From an uncultured Flavobacteriaceae bacterium (GTDB taxonomy: Bacteria > Bacteroidota > Bacteroidia > Flavobacteriales > Flavobacteriaceae): a stretch of DNA of 64,000 nucleotides. The stretch lies in assembly GCA_938010765.1 (NCBI GenBank), contig CALLVX010000076.1, positions 1 to 64,000 of the forward strand, in the 5' to 3' direction. Under the pieces are notes generated by a model. It was not told the DNA's origin. It ran no database searches and saw only the letters and a program-made list of their open reading frames with translations. Made by a program: the position numbers and the translations under genes. Within the stretch, counting starts at the first letter, position 1; the number at the start of each line of letters is the position of its first letter. Shown here one piece after another: positions 25,283 through 34,800 of this stretch.

Positions 25283-28200
25283 CTATTTCCCATTAAACTT
25301 GACACTCATCAAAGCTACTTGCCCAATTACTTCCCCTTCTTTCGCTTTATAAACAAAATAAAGCTCTTCTACTTTCTCAGTAATCTGGGTATCAAGACCT
25401 ATTATTGCTATACCGCCCGGTTGCCCAGATACAGGAGCCGGCATACTGCCAGTACCCAACAACGGTCCGTCGGGTGCGTTCTTGCGCATTTCGAGCGTAA
25501 AACCAATTTTGGGAGCTTCCTGCCAGCCCGCCGTAACCATAACCGAATTCACCCCTTTCAAGTCGATTTCTTCGATTACAAACCAACCTCCTTCCGCAGG
25601 AATAACAAGTAGTTTCATACCACCAAATTCAACAGGCATAAAACCTTGGGTTTTATTATTTCCGGTAAATGGAACGGTACTACCACGCAAAGTAATTGAA
25701 TTCACCCCAGTTAACGGGATGGTACCTGGAGCACCTCCATCTGTGTAACTGGCCGTAAGCACCATGACATTGTCTGTTGGCGTAGGATTCGGTACAATGT
25801 TTCCCGCCAAGGGTAGCGATTTTTTCTTTACTCCCGTATCGATCAACGATTGAATGTACAATGCGATCTGTCGTGATTCATCGCTCGTAACATTTGGGTG
25901 CGCGGGCATCATTACCTCGCCCCAAACACCCGTTCCTCCTTCTATCACTTTTTTCTGAAGGTAACTAAGCGCACTCTTATCATCTTTGTATTTTTCTGCT
26001 ATTGCCAGATAGGTTGGGCCGATCGAGGCATCCACTTCCTTATGGCATGTTTTACAATCCATTGATTGGGTCAGTGCCTTACCGGTCACCGCAGCTGAGA
26101 CTTGTTGGTGTCCTAAGGACATGTTTACCTCATCCATCCCTTCCATATAATCAACCGAAACAAAGACATTACTTTCGTCAATGCTATCATTATTATCCGG
26201 GTCGGTTACGGAAACCTTGTAATTGATGGGCGTTCCTGCTATGAAAAAAGATGAATTACCACCACTGAGGTCAATTGCGATTTCAGGGCGGGAGTTGCCG
26301 GCCACGATAGTAGTAGCACTGCTTTTGATCGCCGCCCCTTTATCATCTTTCACCTCTACCGTTATCTTATAATCACCCGCCTTCTCATACGTATGAGTGA
26401 TGCCGGGTTCACTGGTTTCTTTGGTCTCACCATTGCCCAAATCCCATGCATAAGTGACGGCATCACCCTCTCGATCCATAGCATCTACCGTTGCCGTAAT
26501 TGTGAGCGGTAACTTCCCCGATGTTTGATCTACAATCATATTATCGATTACAGGGGCACGATTACCACCATTAAATTCTATATAACTTAAACCAGAATCT
26601 TCATTCTGGGCAAACCAGCCCGCACCATACTCAAGTAGATACATGCGCCCATCGGGCCCCATCTCCATATCAATTAAATTGCTTACTTCAATATCAGATG
26701 CAAAGGGTTCCATTTTATTAAAGGTACCGTCTTCGAAGAGTGTTACGGCCATCATCCAACCACGCATCCACTCATAAATAATTACTTTCCCATCGTAGTA
26801 GGAAGGAAGTCCACCACCATTTGGATACATATCCGAATAATAGGTGGGACCCGCCATCGCATTTCTACCACCGGTACCTACCTGCGGAAAGTCCCCTGTA
26901 TCCGCATACGGATAGAAAACATAGGCCGGTTGCGCTGGAGGTAGTTCGCGTAACCCCGTATTGTTTCTAGAATCGTTGATGGGTTTTTCAGGATCAAAGG
27001 CCTCACCGCTGACACCGGTCTCATAATCATAATCATTGTAAGGTTTATTGTCGCCTATAAAAAGTGGCCAGCCAAAGTTCCCTGCACTCCTTGCTTGATT
27101 CATTTCATCATACCCCCTTGGGCCTCGAACTCCTAGACTATCGGCTCTGGCATCGGGCCCTACGTCGCCCCAATACACATACCCTTTCTTGGGATCTACC
27201 GAAATACGATAGGGGTTACGGTGCCCCATAGTATAAATTTCCGGTCTTGTTTTTTCGGTCCCCACCGGAAAAAGGTTCCCATCAGGAATAGCATAACTAC
27301 CATCTTCGTTCACCTTAATTCTAAGTATTTTACCGCGTAGGTCATTGGTATTTCCCGATGAACGCCGCGCGTCGTACTGTTGATGCCCTGGAATATCGTT
27401 CAAAGGTGCGTAGCCATTGTTCACATATTTTACATTTTTCTCATTAAAAGGCGTGGAATTATCACCGGTAGAAACGTACAGCAAGTCGTCTGGACCGAAT
27501 GCAATAGAACCTCCGGTATGGCAACAGATTTCCCGTTGCGAATCTACATCGAGTATCACCTGTTCCGAATCCATATCAAAGGTGTCGTTCTGAAATTTGA
27601 AACGTGCCAATCGATTTACATCTTTATCTACAGTAGGTGCATAAAAGACATATACCCAATGATTGGTCGCAAAATTGGGGTCTTTTTGAATGCCCATCAG
27701 GCCTTCTTCCGCGTTTACCCCAGGTGTATTTAAAGTTTTATGGTACACATCTAACTTCGCCACCTCGGTCAACTCTTTGGTTTCGGCCTTGTACAATAAA
27801 ATTTCCCCGCGGCGTTGTGCAATCAGAATATCATTGTCTGGAAGTATGGTCATTTCCGTAGGTTCAAAAAAACCACCTTCGGACAGGCTTACTTTTGAAA
27901 AGCGGTCAATATCCGGCGGAATTTGGCTTGTCAATTTTTCATAGTTCAATTCTTTGTTATCTCCAATGGCATATTGAATACCTCCGAGAAGATGTTTCAA
28001 GAAGTCTTCCTCCATATAGCTTTCATCGGTATGACCTCCTCCTGTATAAAAGGCTCTTCCGCCATCAAACTCATGATACCAGGCAATCGGATGAAAATCC
28101 CCGTTTTCCCCGCCTTCATAAGTGCTTTCGTCTAAAGTCATCAACACATTCACATCTGGATTGATATTTTTGTAGTTGTAGAGTTCATCGGTACGATGCC

Positions 28201-28690
28201 ACACCGAATCGGTAAAATGCTTGGTGGCAATAAAATTTTGATCTTTTATAATGAAATCGGCTTCCGGTGTCCCTGAAGGGTGACTTAAAAATTGTGCCCC
28301 GACAAGTTTATTATACCAACCCCAATCATACTCGGTATCGCTGGCCGCGTGAATACCCACATAACCGCCTCCCGATTGAATATAGCGCTCAAAGGCCGCT
28401 TCTTGATGATGGTCCAATACATTACCGGTGGTACTTAAAAAAATTATCGAAGAATATTGCTTTAAATTTTCATCTTTGAAGAGTGCTGCATTTTTGGTCG
28501 TATCTACTTCAAAGCCATTTTCGGCTCCCAGCTTTTGAAGTGCTGCCATCCCTGCCGGGATCGATGCATGCTTAAAACCCATCGTCTTTGAAAAAACCAA
28601 TACTTTTGGGGTTCCTTCTCTTGTTTTATCCCCACAGCTTACAAAGCCCAAAAGGAATAAGGCCACCAAGGCAACTACTACTTTTTTCAT
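25283..28690 (-). CDS. ThuA / glucose-sorbosone dehydrogenase / PKD / cytochrome c multidomain lipoprotein
   Basis: An 1135-residue lipoprotein (signal ends LLGFVSC). Reading from the N-terminus: a ThuA-like trehalose-utilisation domain (~25-235, VLVFSKTMGFKHASIPAGMA). Then a PQQ-type glucose/sorbosone dehydrogenase beta-propeller (~255-680, FEPTEMTILPDNDILIAQRR, HTGGSIAFGPDDLLYVSTGD). Then a PKD domain (~690-790), a further Ig-like stretch, and a class I cytochrome c domain (heme motif CKTCH near residue 876, a Met ligand probably in VMMPAHP). The last ~150 residues read as a carbohydrate-binding module. It would oxidise a sugar and pass electrons to its own heme. Substrate unknown. All expected motifs look intact. 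Confidence 0.88.
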   Translation of the reverse strand: MKKVVVALVALFLLGFVSCGDKTREGTPKVLVFSKTMGFKHASIPAGMAALQKLGAENGFEVDTTKNAALFKDENLKQYSSIIFLSTTGNVLDHHQEAAFERYIQSGGGYVGIHAASDTEYDWGWYNKLVGAQFLSHPSGTPEADFIIKDQNFIATKHFTDSVWHRTDELYNYKNINPDVNVLMTLDESTYEGGENGDFHPIAWYHEFDGGRAFYTGGGHTDESYMEEDFLKHLLGGIQYAIGDNKELNYEKLTSQIPPDIDRFSKVSLSEGGFFEPTEMTILPDNDILIAQRRGEILLYKAETKELTEVAKLDVYHKTLNTPGVNAEEGLMGIQKDPNFATNHWVYVFYAPTVDKDVNRLARFKFQNDTFDMDSEQVILDVDSQREICCHTGGSIAFGPDDLLYVSTGDNSTPFNEKNVKYVNNGYAPLNDIPGHQQYDARRSSGNTNDLRGKILRIKVNEDGSYAIPDGNLFPVGTEKTRPEIYTMGHRNPYRISVDPKKGYVYWGDVGPDARADSLGVRGPRGYDEMNQARSAGNFGWPLFIGDNKPYNDYDYETGVSGEAFDPEKPINDSRNNTGLRELPPAQPAYVFYPYADTGDFPQVGTGGRNAMAGPTYYSDMYPNGGGLPSYYDGKVIIYEWMRGWMMAVTLFEDGTFNKMEPFASDIEVSNLIDMEMGPDGRMYLLEYGAGWFAQNEDSGLSYIEFNGGNRAPVIDNMIVDQTSGKLPLTITATVDAMDREGDAVTYAWDLGNGETKETSEPGITHTYEKAGDYKITVEVKDDKGAAIKSSATTIVAGNSRPEIAIDLSGGNSSFFIAGTPINYKVSVTDPDNNDSIDESNVFVSVDYMEGMDEVNMSLGHQQVSAAVTGKALTQSMDCKTCHKEVDASIGPTYLAIAEKYKDDKSALSYLQKKVIEGGTGVWGEVMMPAHPNVTSDESRQIALYIQSLIDTGVKKKSLPLAGNIVPNPTPTDNVMVLTASYTDGGAPGTIPLTGVNSITLRGSTVPFTGNNKTQGFMPVEFGGMKLLVIPAEGGWFVIEEIDLKGVNSVMVTAGWQEAPKIGFTLEMRKNAPDGPLLGTGSMPAPVSGQPGGIAIIGLDTQITEKVEELYFVYKAKEGEVIGQVALMSVKFNGK

Positions 28691-28775
28691 TTTTCGTTTT
28701 TTAATTGATTTGTTTGAAGGGTACTTAACTAGTTCAAAACCATTCTCGGAGCAGTTTCAAAAACACATAGTCACC

Positions 28776-28783
28776 CAAATATA
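28776..28783 (-). promoter_or_regulatory. -7 promoter box TATATTTG for the ThuA/dehydrogenase gene
   Basis: On the minus strand this reads TATATTTG, a perfect TAnnTTTG, about 85 nt before the start codon at 28690. A TTG (28808-28810 on the minus strand) lies 24 nt upstream, slightly further than usual for -33. The box separates this gene from the Nudix regulator gene upstream. Confidence 0.6.
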
Positions 28784-28827
28784 ATGCTTTATTGCGTTTC
28801 ATATACACAATGAGAATAATTTTAAGT

Positions 28828-29577
28828 CTATAGTACCAAAATAATACCTTCCCTTAGGGCCTGGTCATATTTCTCCTTATTAAATTCATATAATTTCGGC
28901 GAACGGTGTTGGCCAATTTTACGCACCTTTGAGGTATCTTTTATGAGTTCAAGATTCATTAGTTTTTTAGGAAAGTTTCGACGATCCAGTTTCTTTCCTA
29001 GAATTGTCTCATACAATGATTGTATTTCGGGCAAGGTAAACCTTCGTTCAAGTAATTCATACCCTATTGGCTTATGATATAGGTTAAGACGCATATGGCG
29101 CAATGCTTCTTCGATCATTTCATTATGGTCGAATAATAGCTGAGGAACCGTATCTACATCTTGCCAATGGTAATCTTCATAAAAAAAATCGGTCCTAATT
29201 GCGACTTTAGAGAATTCGACCAGTGCGTAGTAGCCGATACCAAAGGTGCGTTTTCGCAGCCAATTGTCTTTCGGTAACCAGGGCATCCCTTTTTTTTCCT
29301 TCAATCGGAATTCGCTTTCCCCAAAGGTTTTAAATTGCTCTAAATAAACGTTGTCAAGCGAAGTTTTGTCTTTCAGTATTCGGGTGGCGGCCGTTGCCAG
29401 CGATTCTTCCAAACCAATAAACCCACCGGGAAGGCCCCAACCATCAAGTTGCTTCCACTTGGCCAGCAAAATCTTCAGTTCCTTATCATGATACCCGAAA
29501 ATTACACAGTCGATACTTAAATTCTGAAAATATCGTTCGTGGCCGTTGTTTATAAAGTCCGATAGCTCTTCTTCCAA
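28828..29577 (-). CDS. Nudix-related transcriptional regulator (NrtR/AraR-like)
   Basis: A 249-residue protein. Residues ~20-160 are a Nudix fold (SIDCVIFGYHDKELKILLAK, then WGLPGGFIGLEESL) and ~165-249 a winged-helix domain (YELLERRFTLPEIQSLYETI, LDRRNFPKKLMNL). This layout is that of NrtR and of the Bacteroides arabinose regulator AraR. The Nudix box starts well (G52-x5-E58) but the catalytic R-E-U-x-E-E-x-G-U part reads RILKDKTSL (66-74). The metal-binding glutamates are lost, so it should sense a ligand, not hydrolyse it. It lies upstream of the sugar-dehydrogenase lipoprotein on the same strand, a plausible target. Confidence 0.85.
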   Translation of the reverse strand: MEEELSDFINNGHERYFQNLSIDCVIFGYHDKELKILLAKWKQLDGWGLPGGFIGLEESLATAATRILKDKTSLDNVYLEQFKTFGESEFRLKEKKGMPWLPKDNWLRKRTFGIGYYALVEFSKVAIRTDFFYEDYHWQDVDTVPQLLFDHNEMIEEALRHMRLNLYHKPIGYELLERRFTLPEIQSLYETILGKKLDRRNFPKKLMNLELIKDTSKVRKIGQHRSPKLYEFNKEKYDQALREGIILVL

Positions 29578-29653
29578 ATGTATTCCTTTTTTCTACTGTG
29601 TTAAATATAGGAACTTCTAGTTGTTTTCTTATTTTTAACAGATTTAAAACCAA

Positions 29654-29661
29654 TATCTTTA
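29654..29661 (+). promoter_or_regulatory. -7 box TATCTTTA abutting the YdeI-type gene start
   Basis: TATCTTTA matches TAnnTTTG in seven of eight positions and ends one base before the ATG at 29663. Transcription from it would start inside or at the first codon. Confidence 0.4.
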
Positions 29662-29662
29662 A

Positions 29663-30244
29663 ATGATCGATGTTCCCGAGCATTATTTTAAAAACGATAC
29701 TTCATTTCGACAATGGCTTCATAAAAACCATATGCAGGAAGAAGGCATTTATTTGATTTTCTATAAAATTGCGCATGAAAAGGAGAGTATGCGTTGGGAA
29801 GAGGCCGTAAAAGTTGCCATTTGTTACGGTTGGATCGATAGTACGGTTAAAAGTTTAGGAGACGGTAAGCGCCGACAATATTTTTGTCCGCGAAAACCTA
29901 AAAGTGTTTGGAGCAAAGTTAACAAGGAGTACATTAAGGATTTGATAGCCAAAGGCTTGATGCATTCAAGCGGATTTAATAAAATAACGGCGGCCAAAAC
30001 CGATGGCTCATGGACCGCCCTTGACGATGTTGAAAATGGTGTAATTCCCCTAGCACTTAAACAAGCATTCGATAAAGCCCCCGATGCCTTCAAGAATTTC
30101 AACACCTTTACGCGAGGTCAGCGAAAAAGCTATCTTTATTGGCTAAACCAAGCAAAGCGCCAAGAAACCCAGCAAAAACGGATTTCCGAAATCGTACGGC
30201 TCTCATCAGAAAATATTAAAACTCGCCCAGGAACAGAGCGCTGA
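29663..30244 (+). CDS. YdeI/OmpD-associated family protein
   Basis: A 193-residue cytoplasmic protein with the family layout: an N-terminal SFRQWLHKNHMQEEGIYLIF segment, WEEAVKVAICYGWIDS (a strongly conserved motif), FCPRKPKSVWSKVNKEYI, and a C-terminal FTRGQRKSYLYWLNQAKRQE. The last part is the bacteriocin-resistance-type YdeI domain. The biochemical function is unknown. It is divergent from the Nudix regulator and 16 nt before an M28 peptidase gene. If the ATG at 29663 is correct, the promoter box directly before it implies a leaderless message; the next in-frame ATG (residue 32) would lose the N-terminal domain. Confidence 0.85.
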   Translation: MIDVPEHYFKNDTSFRQWLHKNHMQEEGIYLIFYKIAHEKESMRWEEAVKVAICYGWIDSTVKSLGDGKRRQYFCPRKPKSVWSKVNKEYIKDLIAKGLMHSSGFNKITAAKTDGSWTALDDVENGVIPLALKQAFDKAPDAFKNFNTFTRGQRKSYLYWLNQAKRQETQQKRISEIVRLSSENIKTRPGTER

Positions 30245-30260
30245 TCAAAAAACGAAATTC

Positions 30261-31802
30261 ATGAATTATAGAAAACGTATTTTATCATTCTTAGTACTTC
30301 TTATAAGCACCCTTAGTTCTTCGCAAACGGCTAATTCAGCTGATCAATTGGCCGCTATTCGCAGTGAAGGATTTGTAAATTCGCAAGCCTATGGTATTCT
30401 TAGCGAGCTTACCGATGTGTATGGACAACGCCTTACCGGCAGTCGAGAATACCTGGCTGCCGCGCAATGGATGTCGGAAAAAATGAAAAGTGTCGGTTTG
30501 CAAAAAGTACATTTTGAAAACTATTGCGATGATTGCCGTGGGTGGAGCATTAAAGGCTTTAATGTTGAAATGGTCGCACCGAACTATATGAACATCAACG
30601 CTTATCCCCTGGCTATGGCAGAAAGCACCCCTGGTATTGTCGAAGGGGAAGTAATTCATATTCGGAACATATGGGACCTTAAGAAAATAAAAGAAGCATA
30701 TGCCGGCAAACTCAAAGGTAAGATTGTATTTGCAGGAAAAACACCTACTAAAAAACGTCTGACCGATACCATTTTAGATAGGTATACAGATGCAGAGCTC
30801 ACTAAAATGGAAACACAATTAACACCTCAAAAAGAGGTTACCCCCTTGCCCGAATTAATAAAATCTTGGGAAACATCCGATAGATGGGATCAAGAGTTTC
30901 TTGAATTTGCAAAAGCAGAGGGTGCCCTTGCGGTTTTTCGAATGTTGGCGAGAGAGAGTGAAGTACCTGGAATTTTCCATCCCGGAGGTACCTACTATTA
31001 TTTGGAAGACGATATAAAGCCCCTGCCTTATTTTACCATTTCGCCCGAGCATTTTGGCCGTATCACAAGAGCCATTAAACATAATAAAACACCAAGATTG
31101 CGCTTAAATTTAGAAACCGAATTTTATTTAGAACCGGAGAACAACGTTAACATCATCGGTGAACTCACAGGAAAGGATTCAAAACTTAGGACAGAAACAG
31201 TACTGATCGGTGGTCATTTCGACTCTTGGCATGCAGCAACCGGGGCTACCGATAATGCCGCGAGCTGTGTAATACTTTTAGAAGCACTGCGAATTCTCAA
31301 AGCTACCGGCTTACACCTAAAAAGAACGGTTAAAATAGGCCTTTGGGGAGGTGAAGAACAGGCTTTCTTAGGATCTGTAGCCTATGCCAAACAACATTTC
31401 GGCCCCTTGGAAGAAAAACCGAATGCAGCTTCTAAAAAAATCTCGGCCTATCTAAATTTAGACAATGGTACTGGAGCTATTAGAGGCGTTTATTTACAGG
31501 GCAATGAATTTGCCCGACCCACTTTTGAAGCTGCTTTTTCGAAGTTAGGTGCCTTGAGCGAAGGCGCCCTCACTATTGAAAATACACTCTCTACAGACCA
31601 TGAAACCTTTGATCATTACAATATCCCCGCATTTCAATTCATACAAGATGTGTTGACCTATGAAACGGTTACCCATCACACCAATATGGATTTTATCGAA
31701 TACGTACCAAAGGAAGACCTTATGAAAAACGCCGTCATCATGGCTTGGACGATTTATACCCTGGCCAATACCACTCAAAAAGTTCCCAGAAAAAAGAACT
31801 GA
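30261..31802 (+). CDS. Exported M28-family metallopeptidase (carboxypeptidase Q-like)
   Basis: A 513-residue protein with a signal peptide ending TLSSSQ. A protease-associated (PA) insertion of about 130 residues lies in the first half. The catalytic part has LIGGHFDSWHAATGATDNAA (zinc His and bridging Asp), IGLWGGEEQAFLGS (Glu pair) and YLNLDNGTGAI. A late FETFDHYN/THHTNMDF region holds the last ligand. The PA-M28 order matches plasma glutamate carboxypeptidase (carboxypeptidase Q), which cleaves dipeptides. It lies 15 nt before a TolB-amidohydrolase gene, likely the same transcript. Confidence 0.9.
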   Translation: MNYRKRILSFLVLLISTLSSSQTANSADQLAAIRSEGFVNSQAYGILSELTDVYGQRLTGSREYLAAAQWMSEKMKSVGLQKVHFENYCDDCRGWSIKGFNVEMVAPNYMNINAYPLAMAESTPGIVEGEVIHIRNIWDLKKIKEAYAGKLKGKIVFAGKTPTKKRLTDTILDRYTDAELTKMETQLTPQKEVTPLPELIKSWETSDRWDQEFLEFAKAEGALAVFRMLARESEVPGIFHPGGTYYYLEDDIKPLPYFTISPEHFGRITRAIKHNKTPRLRLNLETEFYLEPENNVNIIGELTGKDSKLRTETVLIGGHFDSWHAATGATDNAASCVILLEALRILKATGLHLKRTVKIGLWGGEEQAFLGSVAYAKQHFGPLEEKPNAASKKISAYLNLDNGTGAIRGVYLQGNEFARPTFEAAFSKLGALSEGALTIENTLSTDHETFDHYNIPAFQFIQDVLTYETVTHHTNMDFIEYVPKEDLMKNAVIMAWTIYTLANTTQKVPRKKN

Positions 31803-31817
31803 TTTAACCCAAACCTA

Positions 31818-34800
31818 ATGAAACAAAATTCTATGCGAACCTTTTTAACTACCTGTCTGCTAAGTGTTTTCTGCTCAACTTCGTTATGGAGCCAAGAAAA
31901 GAAAGCTGCCGAAAAGAAAACCACTTGGGACGTTTCGAACCCCGGTGATACCTTCAAGTACCAAAGTCATAAATTTACTACAGAGGAAGGTACCTGGATG
32001 AATTTAGATGTTAGCCCCGACGGGAAAACCATTGTTTTTGATCTTTTAGGTGATATCTATACGATACCCATGACCGGTGGAAAAGCACAACCATTGCGAA
32101 CAGGTATTCCTTTTGAGGTGCAGCCTAGGTTTAGCCCCGACGGTACCAAAATCTCTTTTACGAGCGATGCCGATGGCGGAGATAATATTTGGGTCATGAA
32201 TGCCGATGGAACGGACGCTAAGCAATTGACCAAAGAAAAATTTAACCTGCTCAACAATGCTGTGTGGGCATCCAATGGCAATTATTTGATTGCCAGAAAA
32301 CACTTCACCTCTCAACGTTCTGTCGGTGCCGGCGAGCTTTGGCAATACCACATTACAGGAGGTTCTGGCCTTCAGATTACTAAACGTAAGAACGATCAGC
32401 AAGATGTGAACGAACCTACGATTTCTCCAGATGGGCGCTATCTGTTCTATAGTGAAGATATGTATCCAGGCGGCTTTTTTCAATACAATAAAGACCCCAA
32501 TAAGCAGATTTATGTCATTAATCGATATGACTTTGAAACAGGAAAAACCACTCGGGTAACGGGCGGACCTGGTGGTGCTGCGCGCCCTCAAATTTCTAGG
32601 GATGGAAAAAAAATGGCGTTTGTAAAAAGGGTACGTACCAAATCTGTTCTGTTTGTTCATGATTTGACAACCGGAGAAGAATGGCCCTTGTACGATGCAC
32701 TGAACAAAGACCAACAGGAAGCTTGGGCTATTTTTGGTGTGTACCCGAACTTTAGCTGGGGGCCAAATGATACCAACATCCTATTTTGGGCCGATGGAAA
32801 AATCAATTCCATTAATATTTCCAGTTTGGAGGTTAGCAATATTCCCTTTTCGGTAGCGGCCGATATCAAAATTGCGGAACGGGTGCATTTCGCGAGTCCC
32901 GTAGCTCCCGATGAATTTGAATCCAAAGTAATAAGACAAGCCGTCACGGCTCCTGATGGAAAGACCGTTGTCTTTAGTGCCATGGGCCAATTGTGGGCCA
33001 AAAAATTACCAAGTGGCACTCCCAAACGACTCACCAAAGGAACCGATTTAGAGTTTGAGCCTACTTTTTCCCCCGATGGTAAATCGATTGTTTTTGTGAG
33101 TTGGAACGACGAACAATTGGGTGCTATACATATTGTATCGGCCTCTGGTGGCACCCCTGCTCGCTTGACAAAAGAAAAGGGCATCTACCGAACCCCAAGT
33201 TTTTCAGGGGATGGAAATCTCATTGCCTATGTAAAGGAAAGCGGGAATCTTGACCAAGGAAGAACCTTCGCCAAAAATACCGGTATCTATCTGATGTCTA
33301 AAACAGGGGCAAACGCCAAACTACTTGCTCCACAAGGGGAATACCCTATGTTTACCAAAGACAACAAACGTATTTTTTATCAATCGGGAGGTACTTATTT
33401 TGGCAGCTTGACCAAAAGTCTACATTCGGTCGATTTAAATGGAAAAGACCAAAAAACCCATATTAAGTCGAAGTATGCCAATCGCCTGGTACCAAGTCCT
33501 GACAATGAATGGATTGCATTCACGAATTTGCACAAGGCCTATATCGCCCCTTTGGTGATGACCGGAAAAGAAATTGATCTTGACAATAAATCGAAAGCCG
33601 TACCGGTGTCCCAAATAGCCAAAGATGCAGGGATCAACTTGCATTGGTCTGCAGATAGTAAAACTGTTTTTTGGACGCTTGGAGACACCTATTTTTCGAA
33701 CAAAATAAAAGATCGCTTTACCTTTTTGCCGAATTCTCCCGACAGTATCGCCAAAATGGATACCGTTGGTATACGCATGAATCTTAAAGTTACCGGCGAC
33801 AAGCCCAAGGGTACCATTGCATTCACGAATGCCCGAATCATTACAATGGAGGGTGATCAAGTAATAGAACAAGGGACTTTGGTAGTAGACGGTAACCGAA
33901 TTGCTGCTGTTGGCAAGGCTTCCGAAGTAACTATTCCAAAGGGTGCCAAAGTATATGATTTGGAAGGAAAAACGATTATGCCGGGGCTTGTAGATGCCCA
34001 TGCCCATGTAGGAGGTTTTAGATACGGCTTGGCAACTCAAAAACACTGGCAATTGTATGCCAACCTAGCGTTCGGGGTTACCACTGCCCATGACCCTTCG
34101 GCCAACACCGAAAGTATTTTTACCCTATCCGAAATGATTCGTAGTGGTAAGATGGTAGGACCACGATTATATTCAACCGGTATCATCCTCTACGGTGCCG
34201 AAGGAGATTTTAAGGCCGTTATCAATTCGTTGGAAGATGCGCGGTCTTCAATTCGCCGTACTAAGGCATTTGGTGCCAAATCGGTAAAGAGTTATAATCA
34301 ACCCCGAAGGAATCAACGACAACAGGTAATGCAAGCCGCACGCGAATTAGGAATCAATGTGGTGCCCGAAGGGGGATCCAACTTCTATCACAATATGACC
34401 ATGTTAATGGATGGCCATACCGGAATCGAACACAATATCCCCGTAGCCCCCGTATACAAAGATGTACTAGAACTTTGGAAAACAAGTAAGTCGGGCTATA
34501 CCCCAACCCTGATCGTAAACTATGGCGGTATGAACGGGGAGTATTATTTTTATCAAAAAGACAATGTTTGGGAAAACGAAAAACTATTGAAGTATACCCC
34601 GCGTTCTATTGTTGATGCCCGGGCAAGACACCGTACAATGGTGCCCGAAGAGGAGTATGAAAACGGCCATATCTTGGTGTCAAAAACAGCCACTGCCCTT
34701 GCAAAGGAAGGCGTAAAAGTAAATCTAGGAGCACATGGTCAATTACAAGGGTTAGGCGCACATTGGGAATTATGGTTATTGCACCAAGGTGGTATGTCGA

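Noticed and set aside
25283-29577. Polysaccharide utilisation locus around the ThuA/dehydrogenase gene
   Set aside because: No SusC/SusD pair, no glycoside hydrolase or sulfatase cluster nearby.
32046-32714. 222-codon open frame on the minus strand
   Set aside because: It is fully antisense to PD40 repeats of the TolB-amidohydrolase, gives no recognisable protein and has no promoter or spacing of its own.
33435-34052. 205-codon open frame on the minus strand
   Set aside because: Antisense shadow of the same large gene; Cys/His-rich random-looking product.
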